A DNA stretch of 64,000 bases from Branchiostoma belcheri (taxonomy: Eukaryota > Chordata > Leptocardii > Amphioxiformes > Branchiostomatidae), in NCBI RefSeq assembly GCF_001625305.1, contig NW_017802824.1, positions 3,568,475-3,632,474 of the forward strand, read 5' to 3'. Positions within the stretch are counted from its first letter, which is position 1. Every line of letters begins with the position of its first letter. The notes under the pieces were generated by a model. That model was not told the origin of the DNA, ran no database searches, and saw only the letters and a list, made by a program, of their open reading frames with translations. The position numbers were made by a program, and so were the translations under genes. Below are positions 46,501 to 57,273 of this stretch, one piece after another.

Positions 46501-49500
46501 ATGTTATACATCATAAACGCCCTTAAATCAGGATGAATGCTTAATTCTATCGTTCTGAAGTACAAGATGTGCTAACATCAATAGATGCTACAGTCCATTT
46601 GCGATCTGCTCTGACTAAAACACTAATAAAGATACAATCATAATCATTTTGAGCAATTATTTTAGCATCTGATGATAATGTATATCAGATGTCTATAACA
46701 GATTTATATTCGTGCTTTGATTACACATACTTAATATAATATAGCTGTAATTATTAAGGCGGTTATAAATAGTACAGAAGTAATAACGCCGAGGAGAAAA
46801 TAACACCAACAGATTAATCCATGCGTCCAAGGACAACGAAAGACAGTACTTCCCCCTACAGCTCAGTTTGATGTGTTGATGCAAAAAAGTTAACACTGCA
46901 AAAATAGAAACCAATTGAAAGATAACGTTGCAACGTAAGCTGTAAGACAGGCCTGAGAAGTGCCGGTGCTAAATATTGATCTCATTGGTCAATACTCGCG
47001 GCAATCAGTGTGGATCACCCCGTGGTTGATTACCCGACCTATGGGCTTGACAGCATTCGTTCCAGATGACGAAGTACAACTAGTGGAACATGTGGCTTCT
47101 GACCAACGCTATTTTTCTTTTTCCTTCGTTCAGAGTCAAGGTAGGGATGCGTCGATTCTAAACACGACGTTCTTGTAATTTGCATGAAACTGTGCGCAAT
47201 ATATATGTGTTGAGTGAGTGAGTGTTGTTGCATACACTGCACGAAAACTTGGATTTACCAATGGTAGTTGGATTTTTGCAAACAGTACTGAACTTAACCA
47301 TGGTAGTGAAAACTTAAACCCCAAATCTGGAAAGCTTCATTTACTTCTGAATTAATAAAATTTTATTTACTATCATTCTCAAGTTCAGTTACAAAGTAAA
47401 CATTTTACCCGGCTTTACTGGTATTTGCCTCCAGTGGTAAAAACTTTTCGTGCAGTGAGACAACTGAATAATGCAGAGTATATCATGCTCTTTGTGTGGA
47501 ACAGACCAAAGTACTCCTCGGCAAGTGGTATAGCTGACCTTAGGGACTTCATTTGTGTTGGCAATTTTCAGAATCAGATAGTGTGACGCATATCATTACA
47601 TCACATAAAAAAAGAAACGAACGTTTCTGATTTACTAAAATACGTTGAGCGAGAGGCACTGGTATATGCTGTAAGTCATTTCCTTATCAAACTTTCGTTG
47701 TGAGTTGTGGGTGACTATTTAGCCAACCAAATGCACTGTTTTCAGATCTCAATCTTTTTGGACAATGTGCCATAATATATTTTGCTTTAATCTACAGCCT
47801 GGCTTTCATAATAACCATATTGTTATATAAATCTATGCTACTGTACCATTACTTTGTTTTCAAGCATTGATGCGTTTTAGATAATGGTTATATCTGTTTT
47901 AATATATGGGTTGCCATATTGTACCGTAATGGTGATAAACACACTGCAATCATTGTCAGTGCACACTGGGGGGCCTCATTCACCACTTAAGTATACAATT
48001 AGCCCAGTAGACAGATGGTTGATCTGAGGCCAATTTCTAACATAGCTTTTACGCCAATTACGGGATTTATTGCACTTATTGTGGTAAAGGTTATTATGAT
48101 TAACTTAAACATAACTTTAATGTAGAAGGGAAAAACGGAAAGGTGGAACGAAATGGCAACCCATGTTGCATGCAAATTAGATTTAACATGCTGGGCACAA
48201 ATAGGAACAGACATAGCACATGATAAATTATATATCTTTTGTATCGTTGGCGGCCGCAAAAAGTTGATATCAGGCAATACAAGGCCATTTCCATTCAGAA
48301 AATGTTTTGATAATAGATTATACTTGCATATTAAGAAGTTTCTTTTGAATAGTTATCAACATACACATTACCGTGCTGTTACTTCACCTTTGCAGGTAGA
48401 AAAATATGCCAATTACTAAGTATGCAAATAATCACCTAATTTGCAATGTGATAATGTTATGATTCCATTTACTTAATTGTAAATGATGATAATTTCATAC
48501 GCGTGACATATGTAAGCTAGTTAAAGTTTAACATCAGTATAATAAATGATGAAATCTTGAAATGAAATATTGCCAAAGGAGTCTCACATATAAAACATAT
48601 GTTATTTAGAAAACTATAAATTAGATAAGATGATGCTTATGCTTACAAAAGCTCGAAATATTCAATAATAATAATAATAATAATAATAGTAATAATAATA
48701 GTAAATAACTGTTCTCAGGTACAGGCAATTAACGCCGGATCGGTACATCAAGTGAGTGTAGGTCCTTTCCTTGTGTCTGGCCTGGTCTTGTAGCCACTTA
48801 AGTAAGTAGGCCTAAGCTTTGATGTTCTGCTGGAGGTACAACTGGAAGTACAATATCTAATGGAGGTATGCTATCCCTGACTTCTTGTTACTATTGAGTT
48901 TCCGTGCGGGACTAAAGAAACGTGCACACCAGACCTGCTGACCCTCACGGCGGCTGCCAGACTGAGAAAACTAGCTTATCTCACCGGCAGCGGGAGGATT
49001 CGCCAAATTTGGCACGAATTAAGACTAAGTGGGATTAACTTTTGACCCATCAAATCTGCTACGTGTTGAAAGCTGCTACCTTAATGTGAGCGTGTATAGA
49101 GCTCCGGAAACTGCGCAGGTGGCGAGGGAGGACTTGGCGCAATTGAAGAGATTAGGAGACCGCTGATATTGGAACAGAATCCCGGTTGATTGTATAATCT
49201 TTCTCTTTCAAATGGAAGGGGATTGTATTAGGCATGGGCTCGACCCTAAAGCAAATTATCGTAAAACACGTTTACAGCACACTGTCACATCATTAACGTA
49301 TACAATACTCTAATACATGCATAACAAGATTGTAAGGGATAAAATTATTAGCGAATTCTGTAAATCCATTTACTCCAATTTTAATGACGGTTATCCTATT
49401 GTAAATATTATAATAAATATGACGCACTCTTTAATGTTATTTAATATGAAAACCCGCACACACACACTACCGAAAACAAAGCCTTCTTTGTGAAGGTAAC

Positions 49501-52500
49501 AACACGGCATGGCTGTTGTCACGATCCCGCCGTTCAGATCTTAAATTGCCGCAGAGTTAATCAGGCAGAGCTAAGTCCCCCGGCAGACATGCGATAAGGG
49601 GACTCCTCCACAGACGGATGCCAATGTGGCAGCCAACCATTGATCTATTCCAGTAACACAACAGATACAGTTCCAGGAATATATGTACAGGCATTAAAGG
49701 CCTCCGGGATCGAAGGGCTGACGTTGAGTACGGCGGGCACAAAACAAACTTACACAATAAGTGCCATCCACTGATCTATTCCAGTAACACAAAACATACA
49801 CTTCCAGGAAAAAACACAGGGATCAATGGGCGGAAATTTCATACGGTGGACACAAAATAAACTTTTAGCACACAATACGTGCCAACCACTTATCCATTCC
49901 AGTAACACAATGGATACAGTTCCAGGAAAATACATAGGATCAATGGCATGGCATTTAGTACGGCGAACACAGAGTGAACCTTTAGCACACGATACGCGTC
50001 AACCGTTAATCTATTCCTGTATCACAAAATATTCAATTCCAGGAAAATACACAAGGATCAATAGCCAGAAATGTAGTATGGTGGACACAAAACAAACTTT
50101 TAGCACACAGTACGTGCCAACCACTGATCTATTCCAGAAACACAAAAGAATACGCTTCTAGAATAATACAGAAGAGAAGGTAATAAAGGCATCCGGGATC
50201 GAAGGACTGACGTTGAGTATACGGCGGACAGAAAACAACACAATACGCGTCAATTGTTAATCTATTCCAGTAACACAACAGATACAGTTCCAGGAAAACA
50301 CACAGAAATCAATTCCCTGAAATTTAGTACGGCTGGCACAAAATAATTTTTAGCACACAATACGCGTCAACCGTTGATCTATTCCAGTATCACAAAAGAT
50401 ACAGTTTCAGGAAAATGCAAAGGGATCAATGGCCTGTCATTTAGTACGGTGGACACAAAATAAAGTTTTAGCACACAATACGCGCCAACCGTCGATCTAT
50501 TCCAGTAACACGAAAGGATACGCTTCCAGAAAAATACAGACGGTACTCGTAAAAGCATCCGGAATCGAAACACTGACGTTAAGTACGGCGGACACAAAAT
50601 AAACCTTCAGCACACAATACGCGCCAGTACTCGCGCCAACCGTTGATCTATATTCCAGTAACACAAAAGATACAGTTCCAGGAAAATACAGGTGGTAAAG
50701 GCAGCGGGGATCGATGGACTGAAGTTGAATAGGGTGGACACAAAACAAACTTTTAGCACACAATACGCGTCCATCAATTGGTTGATGACATCCGCAGGGA
50801 CCGGTGAGGTTTCCACGGGTCAGGTTATTACAGAGACCACACAAGAGGAGAATTATTAATGTCGATATCGTGCAGAGTCCGTCTTCTACACCAGGGATAC
50901 CTACGGCCGACGTAAATGTGTTTTGGGTTGCTTCCCAGCTTGGCTAATCATAATACGGGCTCTTTTAGATGTTCCAGTGCGGTAAACAGAATCTATTATG
51001 ATTTTTCTTGCTGATTGATACGTTTTCAGTTTTCTGGCAGAAGAAACGTATGCTGATGTAAAGTCAATAGAATTGTCTTTGTTTTCGATTCAGTTATTAT
51101 GCGAAATGGTCCTCGCGTGGATGAGATAGTCGATAACTTGATACACGTGGGATCTATATTCCCTATGCATGTAATATCAGCAATTAATCGCAGCGCCTCC
51201 TCCGTGTATATGCAGTCGCATCTGTTGCTGGTTCTCAACTGCCGCCAATATTGAGATTACTATCTAATTCATGCGATATTTTAATATCACAATAATCACA
51301 GAGCAAATATCTAAAACTTTGAAATACATATGCTTGACGTGTAGTTCATAGCGCCGAAATGACAACTTTAAATGCCAAGAATGTAGTCCGTAATGATACC
51401 ATTTTGTCGGCCTCTGAAGCGTAATTGCCGGCGAAACAAGGTTTTTAATGAGTGGGGCTCATGCGCCGATCCAGACTTCAAAGTTCCAAACGAAATGTCA
51501 GGGTATGAATAAAGCGTTCTACAGTCGTAACGCGGCATTAGCTCCACTTCCTTTGTCCACTCTAGGATGATTTCAAAGTGTTTCCCTCAAATCACTTCCA
51601 GCAGTTTATAAGAAGGGGATAAAAGCCGGACCGAAATGTCGGCACTTACGGACGGCTAATTTTCCGTACTCGCGCCGCGATTGCCGCTCAATTCGTCCGA
51701 GTTGTAATGACGATTTGTTACACGGTGTAGTCTGGTTGCGTGCACGGTCTTAATGAGCTGCTTCAGTCGAGAGGGCTTTCATTAGAGCTTTGAGCTTAAT
51801 CATGAGCCGTTTAATTGGTGTGGGATAGAAGAGGGACCAGTGGGGAGCCCGAGGAATGGAATTATCCCTCAGGTTTGTACGTGTCATGTAAGATAAATTG
51901 AATTCGTCTCGAACAAGAATACCAGGAGGGCTGCAGCACTGTCGTCTATCACCGACCTTCAGGAGGTAGAGACTGCACACAGAAAAACAATATAAATGAG
52001 ACTGGAAATGAAAGAAATGACTTTTGTAAGCCTTGTGTTTCTGAGCACTGAGTTCAGCTGAGTGCGTGACTTGAAAAATGATTAATGTTTGGAGTCATGT
52101 AAACAGAGTAGACATATTTTTTAAAAAAAAGACCAAATTTTCTATAAGGATTTGTCTTTTTTAAACAGTCTCGTTGGATGTGTTTCAGGAATTTCTAATT
52201 CTCTATAAATTCTAACTATGTCTATGATGTACGACACGAAATCAGCAACACAGTATGCTATTGTGGCATAGCCGTTAATACATACTACCTACTGAGACCA
52301 AACGTTACCTCAATAGCCTCATCCCAGCAATCCTTAAACACCCGGTAATTGCTCTCTATATATTTGTAGTTAATATATTGTTTATTTCAACCGTTTGGTG
52401 TCAATAGTTTACATAATGTTTTTCTTCAATCAATTTGTCACACATACTGACAACCGTGTCAAATTTGTACAGTTCCGCCCATGGGTTGCTAACGCGCCTT

Positions 52501-52806
52501 TATTTTATCCCCATTGTGGAAAAATAACCTATTGACCTATTCTGTCATGCCTTACAGATGCTGCATAAGGGCATTCATACTTTGTCTAGATTGACTGTTT
52601 ATTAATAAGAAGAATGTCAATACGTCAATACACTGATGCTTCATCACACAATACACATACATGGTCTACGCTCAGGTACGGAACACACATATAAATACCA
52701 TACACAACAGTGCTACTGTTTAAGACAAGCATTTCACACCCTTACCGTAAGATGACCACCCGATCGTCAGGATGAAAAGGACGATCCATCTCCGGGCGGC
52801 GGTCAT
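34464..52806 (-). CDS. IgSF-A: kirre/nephrin-like type I receptor with five Ig domains
   Basis: Twelve coding exons on the minus strand: 52806-52746 (signal), 45043-44732 (Ig1), 44464-44159 (Ig2), 43373-43226 and 41350-41235 (Ig3), 40770-40516 (Ig4), 39988-39790 and 39220-39105 (Ig5), 37302-37195 (TM), 36546-36361, 35453-35332, 34595-34464 (tail). Together 2061 nt, 686 aa, all phases consistent. Each Ig domain keeps both Cys and the core Trp (for example LGCSF/VIWEG/YRCFT and FHCDV/ITWSM/YICKA). The first domain has the kirre-type RHRIVGDTKTGEYNLEI; five extracellular Ig domains and one TM match the kirrel layout. The tail is unlike vertebrate kirrel and matches only IgSF-B. Probable role: cell-surface adhesion or recognition with tyrosine signalling. 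This is inferred; the exact family name is uncertain. Confidence 0.88.
35332..35453 (-). CDS. IgSF-A cytoplasmic exon 2
   Basis: 122 nt encoding GLAHPAALPSYSSLERQRPD, GQDIISPESILEEGQGEDAV-T. YSSLE corresponds to YSTVE in IgSF-B. The acidic second half differs in sequence from IgSF-B. Confidence 0.9.
36043..36227 (-). CDS. Possible alternative last exon of IgSF-A
   Basis: After an ATATAG acceptor the frame that continues from cytoplasmic exon 1 (phase 1) runs 61 codons to TGA: DNISSAYFNVYLCELQQRLP, then KDRSIQPQENLFKEARAIVC and PDGGRPMMMIDNIAGLIELG. I do not recognise the sequence. It would replace the normal tail and remove the LSYTGL site, but offers SAYFNV (a YxN and ITIM-like match). No counterpart was seen in IgSF-B. 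Alternatively it is a fragment of another gene or transposon that happens to be open. Confidence 0.4.
36361..36546 (-). CDS. IgSF-A cytoplasmic exon 1
   Basis: 186 nt encoding KPVPPLPKYARKPGHGTNDS, GVEDLLELQELDGTLKPRPP and AVGLSYT-G. PPLPKYARK is a proline-rich SH3-type ligand. The block GHGTNDSGVEDL(L)ELQE is shared with IgSF-B. The tyrosine near the end plus the next exon's GL forms LSYTGL, an ITIM-like sequence. Confidence 0.92.
36915..37112. mobile_element. CGAAGGTAAACAT family repeat, copy 2
   Basis: Contains TGACCTGACCAATGACATG, GACGTCTGCCACCATGG and GTCCGAAGGTAAACAC as in the copy at 10835-11095. In the IgSF-A intron just downstream of the TM exon. Confidence 0.7.
37195..37302 (-). 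CDS. IgSF-A transmembrane exon
   Basis: It encodes GSS, then a hydrophobic segment MAVVISISVVILAVVTVMVI (continuing FVCVA) and the stop-transfer RARGWICI. Phase 1/1, equivalent to IgSF-B 58689-58814 (LVAIISVSVVVIVLAAAALV then KRRGWIF). Confidence 0.92.
39105..39988 (-). CDS. IgSF-A Ig domain 5, two exons
   Basis: 39988-39790 encodes GQPQIQSGSSF, SARFHCDVTADPLPDRITW and TTNNGISIDERPSPDG. 39220-39105 encodes SSVLSLTDVREDDEGTYICK and ASNMFGSHHKEIRLAVVKG. The intron splitting the domain (phase 2) is absent from IgSF-B. Confidence 0.92.
40110..40305. mobile_element. CGAAGGTAAACAT family repeat, copy 3
   Basis: Contains GACGTCTGTCACCATGG, CGAAGGTAAACATTATGC and ATTTGCTTTGCAAATG, in the IgSF-A intron between Ig4 and Ig5. 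Confidence 0.7.
40516..40770 (-). CDS. IgSF-A Ig domain 4
   Basis: A 255-nt exon encoding PPVIETTMDAKV, FSLNCQAEGNPKPHTRWRRK, LRFHRVRYDVEGTYQCVA and ending DVRIDVVG. Nearly the same as the Ig4 part of IgSF-B (LRFHRIRYDVEGIYQCIA), which marks this as the best-conserved domain of the pair. Confidence 0.93.
40946..41131. mobile_element. Foldback MITE (CTACCAGGCTT family), copy 2
   Basis: The left arm CTACCAGGCTTCAGAAGCGG and right arm CCAGCAACTTCTGAAGG are imperfect inverted repeats of the 2679-2865 family. It lies in the IgSF-A intron between the Ig3b and Ig4 exons. Confidence 0.7.
41235..43373 (-). CDS. IgSF-A Ig domain 3, two exons
   Basis: 43373-43226 encodes YPPIVIVPSHSVHVLEG, NLTCYVDANPRAIISWKK and ends SVQR. 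41350-41235 encodes GSTLHIPKTSRRDSGVYQCT and ends SVSLQVFY. The domain is split by a 1.9-kb intron at phase 2. Tandem copies of the second exon's acceptor region lie just upstream of it. Confidence 0.92.
41341..42005. repeat. Tandem repeats carrying the Ig3b acceptor region
   Basis: About four diverged units of 170-200 bp upstream (in transcript terms) of the IgSF-A Ig3b exon. Shared blocks are GGTACT..CC(C/A)(C/T)TAATG.(G)GA, AAACAGCACGA, GATACGAT(A)..C, TTTCTGT, GGTAACG and CGTCCAAGTGCAGACAA. The real acceptor is in the first unit (41350); near 41490, 41683 and 41857 are altered copies. Confidence 0.8.
43435..43690. mobile_element. CGAAGGTAAACAT family repeat, copy 4, reversed
   Basis: Reverse orientation: GCATAATGTTTACCTTCGCA, TTACCATGGTGA, CTGGTTAACCAGGTCAGAGG, GTTTTCCTTCGGTAAACAT. 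In the IgSF-A intron between Ig2 and Ig3a. Confidence 0.7.
43754..44066. mobile_element. MITE with AGCCCCTGTCACACA ends
   Basis: AGCCCCTGTCACACA at 43754 and TGTGTGACAGGGGCT ending at 44066 are perfect 15-bp inverted repeats, flanked by TAA and TGA. The interior has GGCTGAAGTTCGGGAGCAG, the intact form of the site split by a LINE at 3853. In the IgSF-A intron after Ig2. Confidence 0.85.
44159..44464 (-). CDS. IgSF-A Ig domain 2
   Basis: A single 306-nt exon (residues 125-226) with LLLTCRSRGGYPPPQLTWYN, then DNGANFTCVADQG and ending ILRVH. Two N-glycosylation sequons (NGS, NFT) are visible. Same length as the IgSF-B counterpart. Confidence 0.92.
44732..45043 (-). CDS. IgSF-A Ig domain 1 (V-like)
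   Basis: A single 312-nt exon (about residues 21-124) in phase 1/1. It has LGCSF and DTGDYRCF cysteines, WEGPPDF, and RHRIVGD then GEYNLEIRD. The pattern RhRVVG..GxYNLEI is the best link to kirre/nephrin first domains. Confidence 0.9.
47235..47457. mobile_element. MITE with CACTGCACGAAAA ends
   Basis: Perfect 13-bp inverted ends (CACTGCACGAAAA, TTTTCGTGCAGTG). The right-end sequence (CCATTGGTAAATCC..ACTTTTCGTGCAG) also occurs around 12760-12800 in an XPNPEP2 intron. Confidence 0.75.
48664..48702. repeat. (AAT)n microsatellite
   Basis: About 13 AAT/AGT units in IgSF-A intron 1. Confidence 0.95.
49625..50790. repeat. Minisatellite, about ten units of 117-131 bp
   Basis: Units share GCCAACC(G/A)(C/T)TGATCTATTCCAG, AGATACAGTTCCAGGAAAA, ATTTAGTACGG.GGACACAAA and TTTTAGCACACAATACG. 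Units begin near 49632, 49762, 49880, 49997, 50116, 50247, 50366, 50485 and 50645, some with internal insertions. The repeats are contiguous and without unique spacers, so this is not CRISPR. Confidence 0.9.
52746..52806 (-). CDS. IgSF-A exon 1, signal peptide
   Basis: ATG at 52806 gives MTAARRWIVLFILTIGWSSY-G, a basic start and hydrophobic core of a classical signal peptide. It ends phase 1 at a gtaagg donor, which fits the Ig1 exon 7.7 kb downstream and makes the joined residues YGAKGASY or similar. No other Met lies closer. Confidence 0.8.
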
Positions 52807-55499
52807 GGTTCCGACCCGTCTGAAGAGAACACCTGCTCCGCTTGCGATTAAAGCTAGTTAGGGAAGCGGGCACCCCCGCCTAGCCTGTGTAATCCCGGCG
52901 AAAAACAAGAGAGACGATTGTTGTCTGCCGACAGCATCCAAAGTAAATTAACAGCTGGAAACGTGTCGTTCAGAACCGCTAGTAGAAAACGCTGTGGGAA
53001 GGTATCTGGATACGGTACGTCCACCGGTTGACTCACTACCCTATTAGAGCAGCGTAGGCAGCAGCAGGTCTGATGCGAGGCAGAACCGCCGAATTATATG
53101 ATGTAGTACGAAGTCTCTTCAGGGAGAACGATAACCTTGGTCCTTTCAAGAGATGAGTTGGATCCTGCATACAAACCGGGTCAATATGATGTCCGTGTCA
53201 CTCACAGGGGCATGCACTGGCACATATCGTAACAAGCGCGGAACAGACTCCACTGATGTATTGAACCAAGTCCCCTCTGGTTTGCACTGAAGCTATTACT
53301 ATTGTAGGCAGCATGAGGCAGCCGCTGGATGAAGGGGACTACATGGGCGATCAAATGGCTAACGGGACGTTTGGGTATTTAGGTGGCGCCAGCACGACAG
53401 GTCGGTACGCGGAGGGAGACGGATGGTGATAGCCGAGGGCGGTTCGGACGCGGTACATGACAGAGACTGTGACAAACCGTCACATTCGTCAGGACGGCGC
53501 TTCAAATGCCACCATTATCCTCAATCGAAGGATTACCATGAATAAATCGTTACACTAAACTTTACCGTTCTACAGATACACACAGGCGGGGCAGGGGGAG
53601 ACGGCATCACGGCAATGTTAACGACCTTCTGCGGGTTATGTATCAATTTATGAAATTCATTTCATTTGTGGTCATAAACGCAAAGGTTGTTAAATTGGCC
53701 TAAATACTGGACAGTCTCATGTACTATGAAAGGTCATGAACATGTAGAAGGGATCATGTTTTTTTTTTAATTTGATAGTTTTTTTTAGATTTATCAAACG
53801 TATTGTCGAAGTAATCTTGAACATCTAACTCGCCTTTTCGTTGGAGTACTATATATTTACCAGCTAGTTATACATATATTTGTGGTCCATCGAGTATGAT
53901 AAACTTCTTTACAACTTTTATAGTGCACTGTCTACAGTAGACTGTAACTGATGACAAAAAATTAAGTTCGCCAGCACAGAAAACTCCTTTCATTGTACTG
54001 CAAAAATCAGCCAGTACCAAACTAGTTCCAGAAGCTCATAGTCATTCTGGCTGCTCCTCCTTACGTGCAAGTCATCCTTCATACACCTCATGAGATTCAT
54101 GCAGGAACCGAGCCGTGCCCAATATTATGAAGAGAAACGCCTACGGTATGTCTTGAATGTGAATTTGCCGTGTATGTGATGTTTGAAGCTTGTTAAACAT
54201 TCCCCAGGCACATTACCAGGGATATAGCTGGAATGGGTGGGATTATATGCGTATGTTCGACTTCCATTAAATTGATTCTCTGGTTTACACAGGCAGTTAC
54301 GGCCCTGGCATGTTAATAATGGTGCCCTGGTATCAGATAAAACTTTATCTCGAACTTGTTTCAGAGAAACAGGAATGTCACAGAAGGGATATTAAATCTT
54401 TTACTGGTGACCTTAAAACGGATGATAGTTTTCTGTAGAGATGGCTCAAGTACTACTAAATCTGTAGTATTGGGTTTGCTTAAAATGTTGAATAAAAAAT
54501 GTGAAAATGTAAACTACACAGCATAGGGTTACCTGGGTTATTCCTATAATCTTTCGCATGGCAAGACTCTCTTCAAACGCCAAAAGGCAGAAGAAAGATC
54601 ATGATAAGTAAGACATGATATGTATAAAATATGTAAGAACAGTCGACTGAGAACAGCCATTTATAAAGCTTCATACATTCGTTTTGTCGTATTGAGTCAG
54701 ATTGAGGTGGAATTCCTTGCCCTAACATGCTGCCCTCGACCCGCTTTTCGTGACTTCGCTGGACTTATCTCTACCTCCGACCGTCCTGATGTATTGTTCT
54801 ATATCGGTGTTTAGAGTTATTCTAGAAACGGTCATTTGATAAGCCGAGTCACGGGGATAGTTATGATATGGGTGGCAAAACCCGTCCGAGTCTAACGGCG
54901 TTACTTAATATCAATCCACCGTACTGTTGCAAATGCGTTTGGCGATATCGATGCAGCTGCTAACGGCTGTGGTTATATGACATCGGGTATTGGAAAGCTG
55001 TTGTATAGTAATCGTCGCCTACTCTGTGGTATTAGGCAGAAGCCGGTGCATGGCAGGCACAAAGCCCGTGGGGCTTACCGGATCCACCGAGACCACAGAT
55101 AATGAGTCCACGGGGAGGCAAAGTAGGGCCCAACGGTCAAGCAAAACCCATTACGGACACAACGATGATAGATGCTGAAAAGACGTGAGAGGTGGGCAAA
55201 TTCCAGTAAACCCATAGTGACATGCCGTATCTTCCAGGAATTCCATTGCAAAGAATACCAAGGGGTCAGCTTTTTATAGACACAGCTTACCTAGACTTGA
55301 CAAAGGAAATCAATGGTGTGAATCTATTGGCAGATAGCAGCTGTATAAGATTATAGTGATGGATTGCCTCAGCTTATAGTCTATACATTGTACTGATTTC
55401 TAGCAAGTTTGAACTGTACTTTTCATCACAAGAAATTGATTTTTGTTATCATGGACAACAAAGAGGAGGGGGGGGGGGCACAGAATCGCCGAAACCTAC

Positions 55500-55660
55500 G
55501 ATTCACTTCTTTCTGAGTCACGTGTGTCATCTGCATAACGTGACGTCATAGAAGCTACGGGTTCTTCATTCCCTAACAAAGACCGTACACACTCAGAAAT
55601 TTTGTATACAAGGAGAATTACTTGTGTTGGAAATTACGGTTTGGACTTCATAAAATCTTC
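55500..55660. repeat. Repeat with E-box and CRE-like sites, copy 1
   Basis: GAGTCACGTGTGTCATCTGC then AACGTGACGTCATAGAAGC and CATTCCCTAACAAAGACC. It is matched at 57565-57710 in the last IgSF-B intron. It contains CACGTG and TGACGTCA palindromes. Confidence 0.7.
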
Positions 55661-55682
55661 TACCAAGTTAATCACAGATGAT

Positions 55683-55893
55683 CTTTCTGTATCTGTATCT
55701 GTATAGCCGGTATAACCGCCTTTCGGCGTAACACACCAGCTTCGCAGGCACGCGGCGCGGCGGCAGCTGGCTATATTACACCGATCGACTTGTTACACCT
55801 AACCCTTGAACTTCTAGCGCTAGACATTGTTTAAAGCTATCTATTGACAATGCCCCTACTGTACTTGGTGACAGTGAGTTCCACTCTTTCAAT
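55683..55893 (-). mobile_element. LINE 3' end
   Basis: The minus strand has GAGTGGAACTCACTGTCACC, AAGTACAGTAGGGGCATTGTC, then the 3' UTR with the GCCGCCGCGCCGCG stretch and a CTATACAGATACAGATACA tail. Same family as 23336-23640. Confidence 0.8.
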
Positions 55894-57273
55894 GTAAGAT
55901 TTTGATTTCTCTTTATTCTGACTGACATAACAGCTTAACGTTGGCCCCATCGAACAATCATGTGCGAAGCAGTCTATCAATGCAGACTGAAACTGACATT
56001 GCATTATTACACAATGTGAGTGCAATGATTAGGGCCATTCTTAGATTAAATAAATTTACAAAACATCGATAATAATCATGTCCATATGATGTACAAAGAC
56101 AACATGTCAGTCACTATTCACTAGACTAAGTATTTGCTGTTGCATGATTCGTACGTACATCACATGTACTTCATTGTTGTATTTGTTTACCAGCACAGTT
56201 TTGTGCTAATATAGTACATACAAAGCACTTTGGATATCCAAATGAGTGGCAGCTTAGATTTACATTTAATTTCCAGCCACGCTGGCATTGACTTAATATT
56301 TGCCATCGAGATATCATTCATAGAATTATAATCTTGTGAAAATAAGTCTATACACACACGACACAAGGTAATTGTTACACAAGCAACTGGACAAATTTGT
56401 AGACTACCAGACTGCCAGACGTTTCAAGGTGCATCCAGTACATTGCGGTAACCAACGGAATCTTTAGAGACAGCTTCAAGCACAACATTGCCATTGCCAT
56501 TGGTAATGGTGGTACAACTAGGAAATTATTTATCTTAGTGACACGGCATTACAAGTAATATTCAAAGCAATGCAATCTGCATCGATGGCATAGAGATTTA
56601 TAGACAGTGCTGTATCCTTTTACTGACATCTTACAATCTCTGATGATAGTCGTTAGAGCGACATCAAAGTATATACATTTCACGACCTCACGATCTATAT
56701 TTACAGAGTAAATTTTTTCATTATATTTCATTTTTCCGTTTTACCAAACATCACTGGTAATTATACCCAATAGAAAAAAAACTCTGCCTACTATTAAACT
56801 TGTGAATGATTCTTCTGGAATGTCTCTTGGATGTAGATATAATTGGTAGTCAGCGTAGGGAGGTTGTTCTTTGTTTTACTACATATTTACCGTTAGTCAA
56901 ACTATCTGGACTGGTGAAGGAAATGCGTAGAATGTCCTCGAAGTGTCAACAAGTGTGTTACCTTATTTGGTCTTAACTTCAGTTATGAAAAACCCATAAA
57001 AATATTAAACATTTAAAGAACAATGCCCAATATATATATACAAAAGGACATATGAACAACAAACCTTGAAGACAAACTAGCAGTAAAGCATGGGTGTTGC
57101 GGAAAACGAGTTTCTTTGATAATGCGATTTTTGGAGTAGAGCAATCTGACAAAAAGATAACATAATATCCTCCTTTTTCGCCTTGTTGCATACCACACGA
57201 CGGAACTGCCCACGTAAAAGCGTGTGTTTGCATCGTAAATGCGATGATATGCCTCTCTCTTGGGTTTGGGGAG

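Larger units (their letters stand above)
45044..52745. other. IgSF-A intron 1 (7.7 kb)
   Basis: No exon recognised. Known parts are a MITE at 47235-47457, an (AAT)n at 48664-48702, and a 120-bp minisatellite at 49625-50790. Sections 45450-45760 and 51400-51960 look non-repetitive, with several ATTAAT/TAATGA homeodomain-type sites, and are candidates for enhancers. Confidence 0.55.
52807..57273. other. Intergenic region between IgSF-B and IgSF-A
   Basis: No gene recognised. It holds the IgSF-A promoter side (52807-53600) and the IgSF-B 3' UTR. Repeats seen are a LINE tail at 55683 and a CACGTG/TGACGTCA-containing segment (55500-55660) repeated in an IgSF-B intron. The rest is AT-rich and unremarkable. 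Confidence 0.55.

Noticed and set aside
49625-50790. CRISPR-like array
   Set aside because: Long contiguous units without unique spacers in an animal intron; it is a minisatellite.
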